Part shown: piece after piece, positions 24,168-32,120 of the stretch
Position numbering within the stretch: position 1 is the stretch's first letter
How the letters are laid out: each line of letters starts with the position of its first letter
Assembly (NCBI GenBank): GCA_910584475.1
Contig: CAJUBD010000018.1
Coordinates: forward strand, 1 to 50,281
Length of the DNA: 50,281 nt
Source: an uncultured Treponema sp.
GTDB taxonomy: Bacteria; Spirochaetota; Spirochaetia; Treponematales; Treponemataceae
Direction of reading: 5' to 3'
Translations under genes and position numbers: made by a program
The notes under the pieces: model-generated
The model's database searches: none
Told to the model about the DNA's origin: nothing
Seen by the model: the letters and a program-made list of their open reading frames with translations, nothing else

Positions 24168-25562
24168 ATGATGAGATCACTTTGGTCCGGCGTTTCCGGA
24201 ATGCAGAATCACCAGACGAAAATGGATGTCGTTGGAAACAACATCGCCAACGTAAACACGAACGGCTTCAAAAAAGGCCGCGCGGATTTTCAGGATATGA
24301 TAAGCCAGCAACTTTCTGGCGCGGCGGCTCCCACCACTGAAGTGGGCGGCGTGAACCCGAAGGAAGTAGGGCTTGGCGTGCAGACCGCGGCGATTCACAC
24401 GATTTTCACGCAGGGCAACTTGCAGTCCACCGGGGTTTCCACGGACGTTGCGATCCAGGGCAACGGATTTTTCGTCCTGCAGAACGGCGAAAAAACTTAC
24501 TTTACCCGAAACGGCGCGTTCAGTTTGGACAAGGACGGAACTTTGGTGAACCCCGCGAACGGCTACCGCGTGCAGGGATGGATGGCGCGCGAATTGAACG
24601 GCGAGATGGTCGTGCAGACCGCGGCAAGCCCCACGGACTTGACGATTCCCGTAGGCTCTAAAGACCCCGCGAAGGCGACGCTCAACGTGAACTACGCTTG
24701 CAACCTTAACAAGAACACGCCTGAAATTCCTGAAGAAGGCGCGACTCCCGCCGACATCGCGAAAGGCACTTGGGCGACCGAGCAGAAAATCTACGACAGC
24801 TTTGGAAACGAGCATATTTTGAGCATCGCGTTTACGCGCGTCGTGGGCGACCCGAACAGCTGGCGGGCGACGGTTCAGATTGACCCCGAGAACGCCGAGT
24901 ACACGCAGACGCGCGTCGGGCTTCAGACGACTGACGGGCAGACGAACGAGTTCATCGTGAACTTCGACAACATGGGCACTCTCCGCTCCGTCACTGACAG
25001 CGCGGCGGTTGGCTCGAACGAAAACGGCGAAATAATCTTGCAGGCTTCGTTCGCAGTTCCCGACGCGAATCCCGACGAGGACGGAAATCCTTATCGCCAG
25101 ACTTTCAACATCAACTTGGGCGAAATCGGCTCTATGAGGAACACGGTGACGCAGAGCGCGTCGCAGAGTTCCACGAAGGCGTTTTCGCAGGACGGCTACA
25201 CGCTCGGATATTTGGACAATTTCAAAATCGATTCTAGCGGAATCATCACGGGCGTTTATTCTAACGGCACGAACCGGACGATCGGAAAAATCGCGCTCGC
25301 TTCGTTCACGAACCAAGGCGGCTTGGAGAAGGCTGGCGACAACACTTACGTGGAGTCGAACAACTCAGGTCAGGCGAATATCGGCGAAAGCGGAATCGCA
25401 GGCAAGGGAAGCCTGCTCGCGGGCGCGCTCGAAATGTCGAACGTCGACCTTACCGACCAGTTCTCCGAAATGATTGTGACACAGCGCGGCTTCCAGTCGA
25501 ACGCGGCTACAATCCGCACGGCGGACACTTTGCTTGAGACCGTGATTTCGCTCAAGCGATAA
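24168..25562 (+). CDS. flgE: Flagellar hook protein FlgE (self-crosslinking type)
   Basis: The protein has 464 residues. The N-terminal D0 domain is MMRSLWSGVSGMQNHQ followed by VVGNNIANVNTNGFKKG; the C-terminal D0 is VDLTDQFSEMIVTQRGFQSNA then TADTLLETVISLKR. Lys165 (in PVGSKDP) and Cys178 (in NYACNL) occupy exactly the numbered positions known in T. denticola to form the lysinoalanine crosslink between hook subunits, which stiffens the periplasmic hook. Residue numbers were counted from the ATG at 24168. A perfect terminator follows, so the cluster ends here. Confidence 0.97.
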   Translation: MMRSLWSGVSGMQNHQTKMDVVGNNIANVNTNGFKKGRADFQDMISQQLSGAAAPTTEVGGVNPKEVGLGVQTAAIHTIFTQGNLQSTGVSTDVAIQGNGFFVLQNGEKTYFTRNGAFSLDKDGTLVNPANGYRVQGWMARELNGEMVVQTAASPTDLTIPVGSKDPAKATLNVNYACNLNKNTPEIPEEGATPADIAKGTWATEQKIYDSFGNEHILSIAFTRVVGDPNSWRATVQIDPENAEYTQTRVGLQTTDGQTNEFIVNFDNMGTLRSVTDSAAVGSNENGEIILQASFAVPDANPDEDGNPYRQTFNINLGEIGSMRNTVTQSASQSSTKAFSQDGYTLGYLDNFKIDSSGIITGVYSNGTNRTIGKIALASFTNQGGLEKAGDNTYVESNNSGQANIGESGIAGKGSLLAGALEMSNVDLTDQFSEMIVTQRGFQSNAATIRTADTLLETVISLKR

Positions 25563-25600
25563 TGCGGGAATAGGGAATTGAGAGTGGATAATTGAGTGAC

Positions 25601-25629
25601 AAAAAGCCGCGCGAAACGCGCGGCTTTTT
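25601..25629 (+). terminator. Intrinsic terminator after flgE
   Basis: Perfect 13-bp GC-rich stem (25601-25613 with 25617-25629), 3-base loop, A-tract before and T-tract within the right arm, so it could act in both directions. It lies 39 bases after the flgE stop. Confidence 0.92.
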
Positions 25630-25662
25630 GTCATTGTTGTATGAGTGTCTTGTCGTTGTTAG

Positions 25663-25707
25663 GCGAGTTTTGAAAATCAAAACTCGTTAAGCAAGGCGAA
25701 GCCTTGC
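25663..25707. repeat. Dispersed CGAGTTTT double-hairpin element, copy 1
   Basis: Two adjacent hairpins: 25664-25686 (cgagttttga/tcaaaactcg) and 25691-25707 (gcaaggc/gccttgc). Read on the minus strand the order matches copies at 27272 and 29586. Around it, 25708-25846 contains a short cgtgtcaag-type direct repeat and no gene. Confidence 0.7.
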
Positions 25708-25846
25708 GACTTTGACCCGACAATCTTTTGCGGAAGCAGACCTCCGTGTCAAGCACGAAGGTGACATAGGGGCGACATTCGTGTCAAGTACGAACGCCCG
25801 CAACAATATTGCGGACGCGAGTGAAAAATTCGCGACTATTCACCGC

Positions 25847-27214
25847 TCATTGTTCGCTGTTCATCTTGTACCAGTCAATCTTGCGCGTGAGAACCATGAG
25901 CGCGGCGACGACGATGAAAATGCCGATGCTTCCGATAAGGAGCGCATAGTCCTCCGCCTGCAGCGTTCCGAAAAGGAAAATGTAGGATATGAGATTTACC
26001 GCCGCGAACGAAACGCCGTAAACTAACTTGTGGAAAATCGCCGCGCCGTAAAAAAGCATCAGCGCGGAGACCGCCACGCTCGCAATCCAATATGTCGCGT
26101 TGAACGGAATATGCTCGGAAATAGAGAGCAGGAGCAAATAGAACACGACGTTCGCAAGCCCGATGAGCGCGTATTGGATCGGGTGGATTTTCTTTTTGGA
26201 AAATACTTCGAACGCCAAAAGCGCGACGAACGGAACGAGCAAAAACAAAATCGAATATTTCGCGCTGCGCGTCGTCTTTTGGTAGTTGTCCACGCTTTGG
26301 TAGAACGAAACTCTTACATTTTCGTATTTGAATAAATTCGCCTGAATATGTGCCGGTGAGGTCCATCGCTTCTGGAAATTCGTGGAAAGTCCGGGAATGT
26401 TCCATTCCGCGCTAAATCCATTCTCATCGATTTTACGCTCGGTGGGAAGCCAGCCTCCTGAAAATCCCGGCGTGGGCCAATTTGAGCGCACGGAGAATTT
26501 GTTCTCGGCGGCGAACGGAGTGAGCGAAAGCGTGTTTCCGCCCTGGATTTTCGCAAGCATTTCAAATTCAAATCCGTCTTTCGCTTTCGTTCCTAAGTCG
26601 TAGCAAATCGTGTTGGAAAAAGGGCTGGACAAATCCAGCTCTGAAAGCGACTGCTCCAAAACCTCGCCGCCCGCTTTTATTTCTGGAAGGATTCTCATGA
26701 TTTTTTTGTTCGAGATTCCTACGAGCAAAAGCGCGTCCTCAAATCTCACGCGCTCTCCCGTCTCGCGGTTTTTTATTACGGACGATTCTTCGACGGAAGA
26801 AAACGCGCCGCTCGCCTTTATGTCGCAGTTGAATACCGGCACTTCGAAAATCCCGCGCCGTAGCATTTCAGGCTCGACATCAGTCTGCGCGATGAAAGTT
26901 TCGGGCGTGACATAAAGCCAGTTATGCAGTAATTCCCTTTTCGTTTCCTTTCCATTTTCCCTGTAAATGAGGAATTCGTCGTAGGGAATCGCGATGACTA
27001 TGCCCTGGAGCGCAGGCTCGCCGCCTTTCGGCTCAAGAATCGAGCGTTCCGCTTCATCGTGGTAATACGAGCGGTCTTTGATGACGCTCCTTATGAACGC
27101 CATCGGAATCTGCAAGATCAAAACCAAAATGAAAACCACTGTACATTTGAATCCGAACGATGAAAAGAAATTGCCGTTCTTCTTTATGATGACTTCCTTT
27201 TTCTCTTCTTCCAT
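25847..27214 (-). CDS. creD: CreD-like inner membrane protein
   Basis: The protein has 455 residues. One N-terminal transmembrane helix (about 22-40) is followed by a large periplasmic domain, including AERSILEPKGGEPALQGIVIAIPY, the GxS(F/N)TRFQ-like region near SGGWLPTERKIDENGFSAEW, and then four to five C-terminal helices (KYSILFLLVPFVALLAFEVF, QYALIGLANVVFYLLLLSI and others). This is the CreD family, linked in enterobacteria to envelope stress and beta-lactam or colicin tolerance. The two-component partners CreB/C are not in the window. A terminator precedes it, so it has its own transcription unit. Confidence 0.88.
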   Translation of the reverse strand: MEEEKKEVIIKKNGNFFSSFGFKCTVVFILVLILQIPMAFIRSVIKDRSYYHDEAERSILEPKGGEPALQGIVIAIPYDEFLIYRENGKETKRELLHNWLYVTPETFIAQTDVEPEMLRRGIFEVPVFNCDIKASGAFSSVEESSVIKNRETGERVRFEDALLLVGISNKKIMRILPEIKAGGEVLEQSLSELDLSSPFSNTICYDLGTKAKDGFEFEMLAKIQGGNTLSLTPFAAENKFSVRSNWPTPGFSGGWLPTERKIDENGFSAEWNIPGLSTNFQKRWTSPAHIQANLFKYENVRVSFYQSVDNYQKTTRSAKYSILFLLVPFVALLAFEVFSKKKIHPIQYALIGLANVVFYLLLLSISEHIPFNATYWIASVAVSALMLFYGAAIFHKLVYGVSFAAVNLISYIFLFGTLQAEDYALLIGSIGIFIVVAALMVLTRKIDWYKMNSEQ

Positions 27215-27236
27215 AAAAGATCTACCTTATATAAAA

Positions 27237-27270
27237 TGCACCTTCTAAAACTGAATTTTTAGAAGGTGCA
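27237..27270 (-). terminator. Terminator after the GGGtGRT gene
   Basis: Perfect 14-bp stem (27237-27250 with 27257-27270) followed on the minus strand by TTTTAT. It ends the transcript coming from 28439-27399 just before creD. Confidence 0.8.
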
Positions 27271-27271
27271 G

Positions 27272-27358
27272 ATCGCAAGCCTTTCGGCTTGCTTACGAGT
27301 TTTGCCTTGTCCGCAGTCCGCGTCCATTTTTTGCTTCGCAAAAAAATGTCAAAACTCG
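27272..27358. repeat. Dispersed CGAGTTTT double-hairpin element, copy 2 (interrupted)
   Basis: A hairpin gcaagcc/ggcttgc (27275-27281 with 27286-27292) is followed by cgagtttt, then about 40 bases including ttttttgc/gcaaaaaa, and the matching aaaactcg at 27351-27358. It looks like the standard element with extra sequence in its second loop. Confidence 0.6.
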
Positions 27359-27398
27359 CTGGCTGCGAATCGTTTGTACATACAAGTTCTTAAGTCTA

Positions 27399-28439
27399 TT
27401 ATTTAAATGACTCCGCCACCGCGACAGCGCAAGCGACTGTGCAGCCGACCATCGGGTTGTTGCCCATTCCCATGAAGCCCATCATTTCGACATGGGCAGG
27501 GACTGAAGAACTTCCCGCGAACTGCGCGTCTGAGTGCATTCGTCCGAGCGTGTCCGTAAAGCCGTAGCTCGCAGGACCCGCCGCCATGTTGTCGGGGTGC
27601 AAAGTGCGTCCAGTTCCGCCGCCCGATGCCACGGAGAAATATTCTTTGTCGGCGAGCAGTCGTTCCTTTTTGTAAGTGCCCGCCACGGGGTGCTGGAAGC
27701 GCGTAGGATTCGTGGAATTTCCCGTGATTGAAACGTCGACATTTTCATGCCACATAATCGCGACGCCTTCGCGCACGTCATCCGCGCCGTAGCATTTTAC
27801 GATGAGGCGGTCTGGATTGTTTCCGTAAGGCACTTCCTTTACGACTGTCAAAGCCTTGTCCGTACCGTTTCCGTTGAAGTAGTCGAACTTCGTCTGCACA
27901 TAAGTGAAGCCGTTGATGCGGCTGATGATTTGCGCGGCATCCTTTCCAAGTCCGTTCAAAATTACGCGAAGCTTGTTCTTGCGCACTTTGTTCGCGTTGG
28001 CGGCAATTTTAATCGCGCCCTCGGCGGCGGCGAATGACTCGTGTCCTGCCAAAAAAGCGAAGCACTGCGTTTCTTCGGAAAGAAGCCTTGCGCCCAAATT
28101 TCCGTGTCCGATTCCAACCTTGCGGTCGTCGGCGACGCTGCCCGGAAGACAGAACGCCTGCAAGCCTTCGCCGATGGCGGCGGCGGCGTCAGAGCCTGTG
28201 ATCGTTCCTGCCTTTTCGCCTTTTTTGAGCGCGATCGCGCTTCCCAAAACATAAGCCCATTTCGCGTCCTCGAAGCAAATCTGCTGAGTTCCCTGGCAGA
28301 TTTCATAAGGATCGAATCCTTTGGACTTGCAGAGCTCGCGCGCGGCCTGCAATCCGGCCTCGCCTTCGGCAAATCCGTATTCTTTCAAAGCCTTGTTCAC
28401 TTGCGGAATGCGGCCTTCAAAATCTTCAAACAATGCCAT
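27399..28439 (-). CDS. GGGtGRT protein
   Basis: The protein has 346 residues and contains FSVASGGGTGRTLHPDNM near residue 280, the motif that names this family, plus QGTQQICFEDAKWAYVLG, LPGSVADDRKVGIGHGNLG and a Cys near the C-terminus (VGCTVACAV). Its biochemical role is, as far as I know, not established. It is regularly found next to a NifU-like iron-sulfur scaffold protein, and here that gene lies directly upstream on the same strand. The conserved Cys residues would fit an iron-sulfur-linked reaction. Soluble, no signal peptide. Confidence 0.92.
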   Translation of the reverse strand: MALFEDFEGRIPQVNKALKEYGFAEGEAGLQAARELCKSKGFDPYEICQGTQQICFEDAKWAYVLGSAIALKKGEKAGTITGSDAAAAIGEGLQAFCLPGSVADDRKVGIGHGNLGARLLSEETQCFAFLAGHESFAAAEGAIKIAANANKVRKNKLRVILNGLGKDAAQIISRINGFTYVQTKFDYFNGNGTDKALTVVKEVPYGNNPDRLIVKCYGADDVREGVAIMWHENVDVSITGNSTNPTRFQHPVAGTYKKERLLADKEYFSVASGGGTGRTLHPDNMAAGPASYGFTDTLGRMHSDAQFAGSSSVPAHVEMMGFMGMGNNPMVGCTVACAVAVAESFK

Positions 28440-28519
28440 AATAAATTCCTTAAAATTTAAGTTGCTGGTTTCTGAAAAAGCCGCACGGAAGCGGCGTCAT
28501 CAGTTCCTAAAATGCGCCC

Positions 28520-28575
28520 GTCAGTTTTGAAAAAACTGACAAACTAAAAATTGCTCATGGATGTAATTTTTAGTT
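28520..28575 (-). repeat. Two stem-loops between scaffold and GGGtGRT genes
   Basis: Stem 28542-28552 with 28565-28575 (11 bp) begins right after the scaffold stop codon, and stem 28520-28528 with 28532-28540 (9 bp) follows. Neither is followed by a U-tract on the minus strand, so they are more likely mRNA processing or stability elements than terminators. Confidence 0.65.
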
Positions 28576-28576
28576 G

Positions 28577-29278
28577 TTACTCTTTCCTCGGGTCGATGAG
28601 CTTGACCATTCCCTGATCGGCGGTCACGCGTCCATAATGAGTGCGCGCCTTTTCGAGAGCCTCTTTCGGATCTGCGCCGGCTTTAATCGCGTCCATCAGT
28701 TTCCCCAAGTTGACGCAGTTGTAGCCGATGATGCATCCGTCCTTGTCGACTGCACAAGTTTCCACATAGCCTTCCGTCATCTCAAGGTAGCGAGGTCCTG
28801 TCTTTCGAGTGGCGAACATCGTTCCCACCTGCGAGCGCAAATTTTTGCCCAAATCTTCAAGCGACGCGCCCACTTTGAGTCCGTCCTTGGAATACGCGCT
28901 CTGCGTCCTTCCGTAGATGATTTGGAGGAAAAGCTCGCGCATAGCCGTGTTTATTGCGTCGCAAACAAGGTCAGTGTTCAACGCTTCGAGGATTGTCTTT
29001 CCGATGAGAATCTCGCTCGCCATCGCCGCCGAGTGAGTCATTCCCGAACAGCCGATTGTTTCGACGAGGGCCTCTTCAATCACGCCTTTTTTTACGTTGA
29101 GCGTAAGTTTGCACGCGCCTTGCTGCGGAGCGCACCAGCCGATTCCGTGAGTAAAGCCGGAAATGTCTTCCTGATTTTTCGCCTGAACCCATTCGCCTTC
29201 TTCGGGAATCGGTGCGGGCCCGTGATATGCGCCCTTGGCCAGCGGACACATATGTTCCACTTCTGCAGTGTACTTCAT
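28577..29278 (-). CDS. Iron-sulfur cluster assembly scaffold-like protein (NifU/IscU N-terminal type)
   Basis: The protein has 233 residues. HMCPLAKGAYHGP, GWCAPQQGACKLTL, ALVETIGCSGMTHSAAMASEI and NTDLVCDAINTAM match a NifU-like scaffold with conserved Cys positions, extended by a C-terminal segment (VETCAVDKDGCIIGYNCVNLGKLM) not found in IscU. It would hold or transfer iron-sulfur clusters. It is co-transcribed with the GGGtGRT gene behind a long leader. No cysteine desulfurase lies nearby, so it is probably a specialised system and not general Isc/Suf. Confidence 0.85.
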   Translation of the reverse strand: MKYTAEVEHMCPLAKGAYHGPAPIPEEGEWVQAKNQEDISGFTHGIGWCAPQQGACKLTLNVKKGVIEEALVETIGCSGMTHSAAMASEILIGKTILEALNTDLVCDAINTAMRELFLQIIYGRTQSAYSKDGLKVGASLEDLGKNLRSQVGTMFATRKTGPRYLEMTEGYVETCAVDKDGCIIGYNCVNLGKLMDAIKAGADPKEALEKARTHYGRVTADQGMVKLIDPRKE

Positions 29279-29498
29279 TCTGGTCTCCCATAAAAAGTCA
29301 AAAGCGAAATTTCAATTTAGCTTTTGACTTTTTAATGTGCGCGTTTAGCAACTTGTTGCGACGCGCACAAGTATATAATAAGTTTGCAACGCAAACTTAA
29401 GTTGACTGCCGCCGCGCCATTTTAGCGGCCGCAGTCATACCTCCTGAAAAATAATCTTCAAAACCGTTCGAGAAATCATTCGCGCGGTTTGAAAACAT
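29279..29498 (-). promoter_or_regulatory. Long structured 5' leader of the scaffold/GGGtGRT unit
   Basis: About 215 bases separate the promoter from the start codon. Four inverted repeats were seen: an aaaaagtcaaaagc stem closing 29293-29332, a gtgcgcg stem (29337-29368), aagtttgc/gcaaactt (29382-29399), and a GC-rich tgactgc/gcagtca stem (29403-29437). On the minus strand AGGAGGT stands one base before ATG of a 13-codon frame ending in ACT TAA. I cannot match it to a known riboswitch. Confidence 0.5.
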
Positions 29499-29527
29499 AT
29501 TATACTATATTTGCGGAATTTTTACAA
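29499..29527 (-). promoter_or_regulatory. Promoter of the scaffold/GGGtGRT unit
   Basis: On the minus strand TTGTAA (29527-29522) and a perfect TATAAT (29504-29499) with a 17-base spacer. It drives the long leader. Confidence 0.75.
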
Positions 29528-29551
29528 GTGTTTTTTTAGATTTGCTTCAAT

Positions 29552-29840
29552 AGCAGAGCAAGTGCGAAGCGCTTGGCCCGCCAGTATCGCAAGCCTACGG
29601 CTTGCTTACGAGTTTTACTTCGTAAAACTCGCGGTTGTTTTTTCAAACTCAAATTCACAACGCTGTCGTGGATAAAATTTCCTTGCAGGTCAAGCACAAA
29701 GTGCTTGACCTGCAAGTCGCGAGAGCGACGTTGTGGATAAAAATTCTTTGCAGAGCAAGTGCGAAGCACTTGACCCGCAAGTTGCCGAAGGCAACGCCGT
29801 GGATAAAATTCCTTACAGAGCAAGCACAAAGTGCTTGACC
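29552..29840. repeat. Tandem 65-66 bp repeats with DnaA-box-like motifs and palindromes
   Basis: Units at 29668-29732, 29733-29798 and a partial unit at 29799-29840 share gtggataaaa, then a gcaagygc/gcrcttg palindrome, then gcaagt and a small hairpin. A diverged fragment (29552-29605) precedes them, merging into a CGAGTTTT element (29586-29632). Each full unit starts with the complement of TTATCCAC(A/G); the one at 29732-29740 is the exact DnaA-box consensus. There is no coding frame here. Confidence 0.8.
29586..29632. repeat. Dispersed CGAGTTTT double-hairpin element, copy 3
   Basis: Hairpin 29589-29605 (gcaagcc/ggcttgc) and hairpin 29609-29631 (cgagttttac/gtaaaactcg). It is the cleanest copy of the family. 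Confidence 0.75.
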
Positions 29841-29863
29841 AAATTAGATAAATATAATATACT
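29835..29863 (+). promoter_or_regulatory. Promoter of the 29-residue basic protein gene
   Basis: TTGACC (29835-29840, the last bases of the tandem repeat) and TATACT (29858-29863) with a 17-base spacer in a very AT-rich stretch. Confidence 0.6.
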
Positions 29864-29900
29864 GAATGAAAGTATCGATACTATTTTAGAGGAGTTCCAA

Positions 29901-29990
29901 ATGCCTTGCGGTAAAAAAAGAAAGCGCCAGAAGATGGCGACGCATAAGCGTAAGAAGATGCTTAAAAGAAATCGGCATAAGAGCAAGTAG
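29901..29990 (+). CDS. AURKAIP1/COX24-like (mS38-type) small basic protein
   Basis: The 29-residue protein is MPCGKKRKRQKMATHKRKKM followed by LKRNRHKSK. The K-R-x-K-M-x-x-H-K-R-K-K pattern is that of the AURKAIP1/COX24 domain, known as mitochondrial ribosomal protein mS38 and as tiny free-standing proteins in Bacteroidota and some spirochaetes. AGGAG lies at the expected distance from ATG, a promoter lies upstream and a terminator downstream, so it is an independent short gene. It probably binds ribosomal RNA. It is short enough to be missed by standard gene callers. Confidence 0.8.
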   Translation: MPCGKKRKRQKMATHKRKKMLKRNRHKSK

Positions 29991-30004
29991 TCTTTGCCAA
30001 ATGT

Positions 30005-30045
30005 GCCACGCATGTATGATAGATTGCATGTGTGGCTATTTTTTA
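30005..30045 (+). terminator. Intrinsic terminator after the mS38-like gene
   Basis: Stem 30005-30014 (gccacgcatg) with 30027-30036 (catgtgtggc, one G-U pair), followed by TATTTTTT. Confidence 0.85.
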
Positions 30046-30076
30046 GTTTCTCGTTTTTGCTGTTGGAAGGGCAGTT

Positions 30077-32059
30077 TTGCTTGCTGAAATAAATTCGCCT
30101 GAACAGATAAAAAATCTTTCCCAAAAAGAACTTCGCGCGTTGTCGGAAGAAATTCGGCGGCACATAATAGATACCGTCGCGCAAAATGGCGGACATTTGG
30201 CGAGCAATCTCGGCGTGGTGGAGCTCACGCTTGCTCTGCACAGGGTGTTTTCCTCGCCGCATGACGCGATTATCTGGGACGTAAGCCATCAATGTTACAC
30301 GCACAAATTGCTCACTGGTCGCTATGGGGATTTCGCCTCGATTCGGCTGGGAGGGGGAATCTCAGGTTTTACGAAGGAGCGCGAGAGCGAGCACGATTTT
30401 TTTGACAATGGGCACGCTTCCACTTCGATTTCGCAGAGTTTGGGGCTTTTGAAAGCGCGCGAAATTCAGGGCGTTTCAGGAAAAGTCATTGCCGTGATTG
30501 GCGACGGCGCGCTCACGGGCGGACTTGCATACGAAGGCTTGCTCAACGCCGGAAAAAAAAACAGCGTTTGGGCGGGAGCGAATCCATCTAATCTCATCAT
30601 CGTCTTGAACGACAACCAGATGTCGATTTCTCCGAACGAAGGAACGCTTTCGCGATATTTGAGTCGCCTCACGATGTCGATTCAGTATCAGTCGATTCGG
30701 CGCGGCATCGACAAAATAGTGGAGCATTTGCCTTTCAGCCGTTTTTTGCAAAAAGTGATTTTCCGACTCAAGCGCGGAATCAAAGGCTTTTTCCTTGCGA
30801 ACAATTTGTTCGTGGATTTGGGGTTCGAATATGTCGGTCCGCTCAATGGGCACGACATCCGCGAAATGGAAAAAGTTTTTACGCGCGTGAAAAAATTGAA
30901 AAATCCCGTAATCGTGCATGTCGTGACGAAAAAGGGAAAGGGATATTCGCCTGCCGAGGACAATCCTGAAAAGTTCCACGGAATAGGGCCTTTCAACATC
31001 AGCGACGGCTCTGTGGAAAAATTCTACGAAAAAAGTTTTACAGAATGTTTTTCCTCGTCCATCGTGCGCCTTGCCGGGTCGAACAAAAAAATCGTCGCGA
31101 TTACGGCGGCAATGTCAAAGGGCACGGGGCTTGCCGCGTTCGAGCGGAAATTTCCCGAAAGGTTTTTCGACGTGGGGATCGCCGAGGAGCACGCCGTGAC
31201 TTTTGCGGCGGGACTTGCGAAGGGAGGAGTGATCCCTGTCGTCTGCATTTATTCCACTTTCATCCAGCGTTCGATCGACCAGCTCATCCACGACATCGCG
31301 CTTCCTGCTTTGCACGCGGTTTTTGTATTGGACAGGAGCGGGGCGGTTCCGAATGACGGCGAGACTCATCAGGGAATTTTCGACATCGCCCTGATAAAAA
31401 ATATTCCGGGCGTGAAATTTTTCGCTCCAGCGAGCGGCGCGGAATTGGAACTGATGTTGAAGTATGCGGCGGCTTTGAGCGCGCCTTGCGTGATTCGCTA
31501 TCCGAAAAAAACTTCGCCTTCGGAAATGGAAGAATTTTCTTTTCCGCTGCAAGCGGGGAGGGGAACGCTGATTCGCGCGGAAAGTTACGCGCCGAGTTTG
31601 TCGGTGAAATTCAATTTGGAAAGCGGAAGAATCGAAGACGCTTCTTGGGAGGACAATGGAGAAAAATTCCGACGCGTCTTGCTCGCGACTCTCGGCTCGA
31701 TGTTTTCCGAATGCCTCGTTGCCGCGCGCTCGCTTTTGCTGCAAGGCGTTTATGCCGACATCTACAATCTGCGTTTTATCCGTCCGCTCGACAAAGATTT
31801 TTTTTGCGAAACTTGCGCGAAATACGATGCGGTCGTCATCGTGGAAGACGGCATAAAGTCTGGCGGAGTGGGAGAAGAATTGGAACGCGCGCTTTTTGAG
31901 CGGAAATATTTTTCCGTGGGCGTTTTGGCGTTCGCGCAAAAATTTCCGGCGCAAGGCTCGCGCGAGGAAATCCTTGAAGGCGCGTTTCTTTCGCCGAACG
32001 ACATTCAAAAAGAAGCGTTGGGAATCTTGAACCAAGTGAATTTGGAGCGCGTGAAATGA
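30077..32059 (+). CDS. dxs: 1-deoxy-D-xylulose-5-phosphate synthase
   Basis: The protein has 660 residues. I place the start at TTG 30077 after GGAAGG, giving MLAEINSPEQIKNLSQKELR. The thiamine-diphosphate region includes WDVSHQCYTHKLLTGR (conserved His) and AVIGDGALTGGLAYEGL with ND in VLNDNQMSISPNEG. The transketolase centre has DVGIAEEHAVTFAAGLA and the C-terminal part YNLRFIRPLD, EDGIKSGGVGEEL. It condenses pyruvate and glyceraldehyde 3-phosphate for isoprenoids, thiamine and pyridoxal. A structured intergenic element separates it from folP. Confidence 0.96.
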   Translation: MLAEINSPEQIKNLSQKELRALSEEIRRHIIDTVAQNGGHLASNLGVVELTLALHRVFSSPHDAIIWDVSHQCYTHKLLTGRYGDFASIRLGGGISGFTKERESEHDFFDNGHASTSISQSLGLLKAREIQGVSGKVIAVIGDGALTGGLAYEGLLNAGKKNSVWAGANPSNLIIVLNDNQMSISPNEGTLSRYLSRLTMSIQYQSIRRGIDKIVEHLPFSRFLQKVIFRLKRGIKGFFLANNLFVDLGFEYVGPLNGHDIREMEKVFTRVKKLKNPVIVHVVTKKGKGYSPAEDNPEKFHGIGPFNISDGSVEKFYEKSFTECFSSSIVRLAGSNKKIVAITAAMSKGTGLAAFERKFPERFFDVGIAEEHAVTFAAGLAKGGVIPVVCIYSTFIQRSIDQLIHDIALPALHAVFVLDRSGAVPNDGETHQGIFDIALIKNIPGVKFFAPASGAELELMLKYAAALSAPCVIRYPKKTSPSEMEEFSFPLQAGRGTLIRAESYAPSLSVKFNLESGRIEDASWEDNGEKFRRVLLATLGSMFSECLVAARSLLLQGVYADIYNLRFIRPLDKDFFCETCAKYDAVVIVEDGIKSGGVGEELERALFERKYFSVGVLAFAQKFPAQGSREEILEGAFLSPNDIQKEALGILNQVNLERVK

Positions 32060-32120
32060 TTAGACGCAGGAAATTTTGATTTTTATGGAAATGTGAAAAA
32101 ATATTCGCGAAGGAGCAGGG

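Noticed and set aside
24177..25316. 379-codon open frame antisense to flgE
   Set aside because: It is a shadow of flgE's codon bias: low-complexity Arg/Val-rich translation with no domain, entirely inside a certain gene.
29552..29840. CRISPR array
   Set aside because: The repeats are contiguous, contain internal palindromes and have no unique spacers; no cas genes are present.
31115..32035. 306-codon open frame antisense to dxs
   Set aside because: Arg/Phe-rich translation without motif, fully inside dxs; typical of the opposite strand of GC-biased coding sequence.
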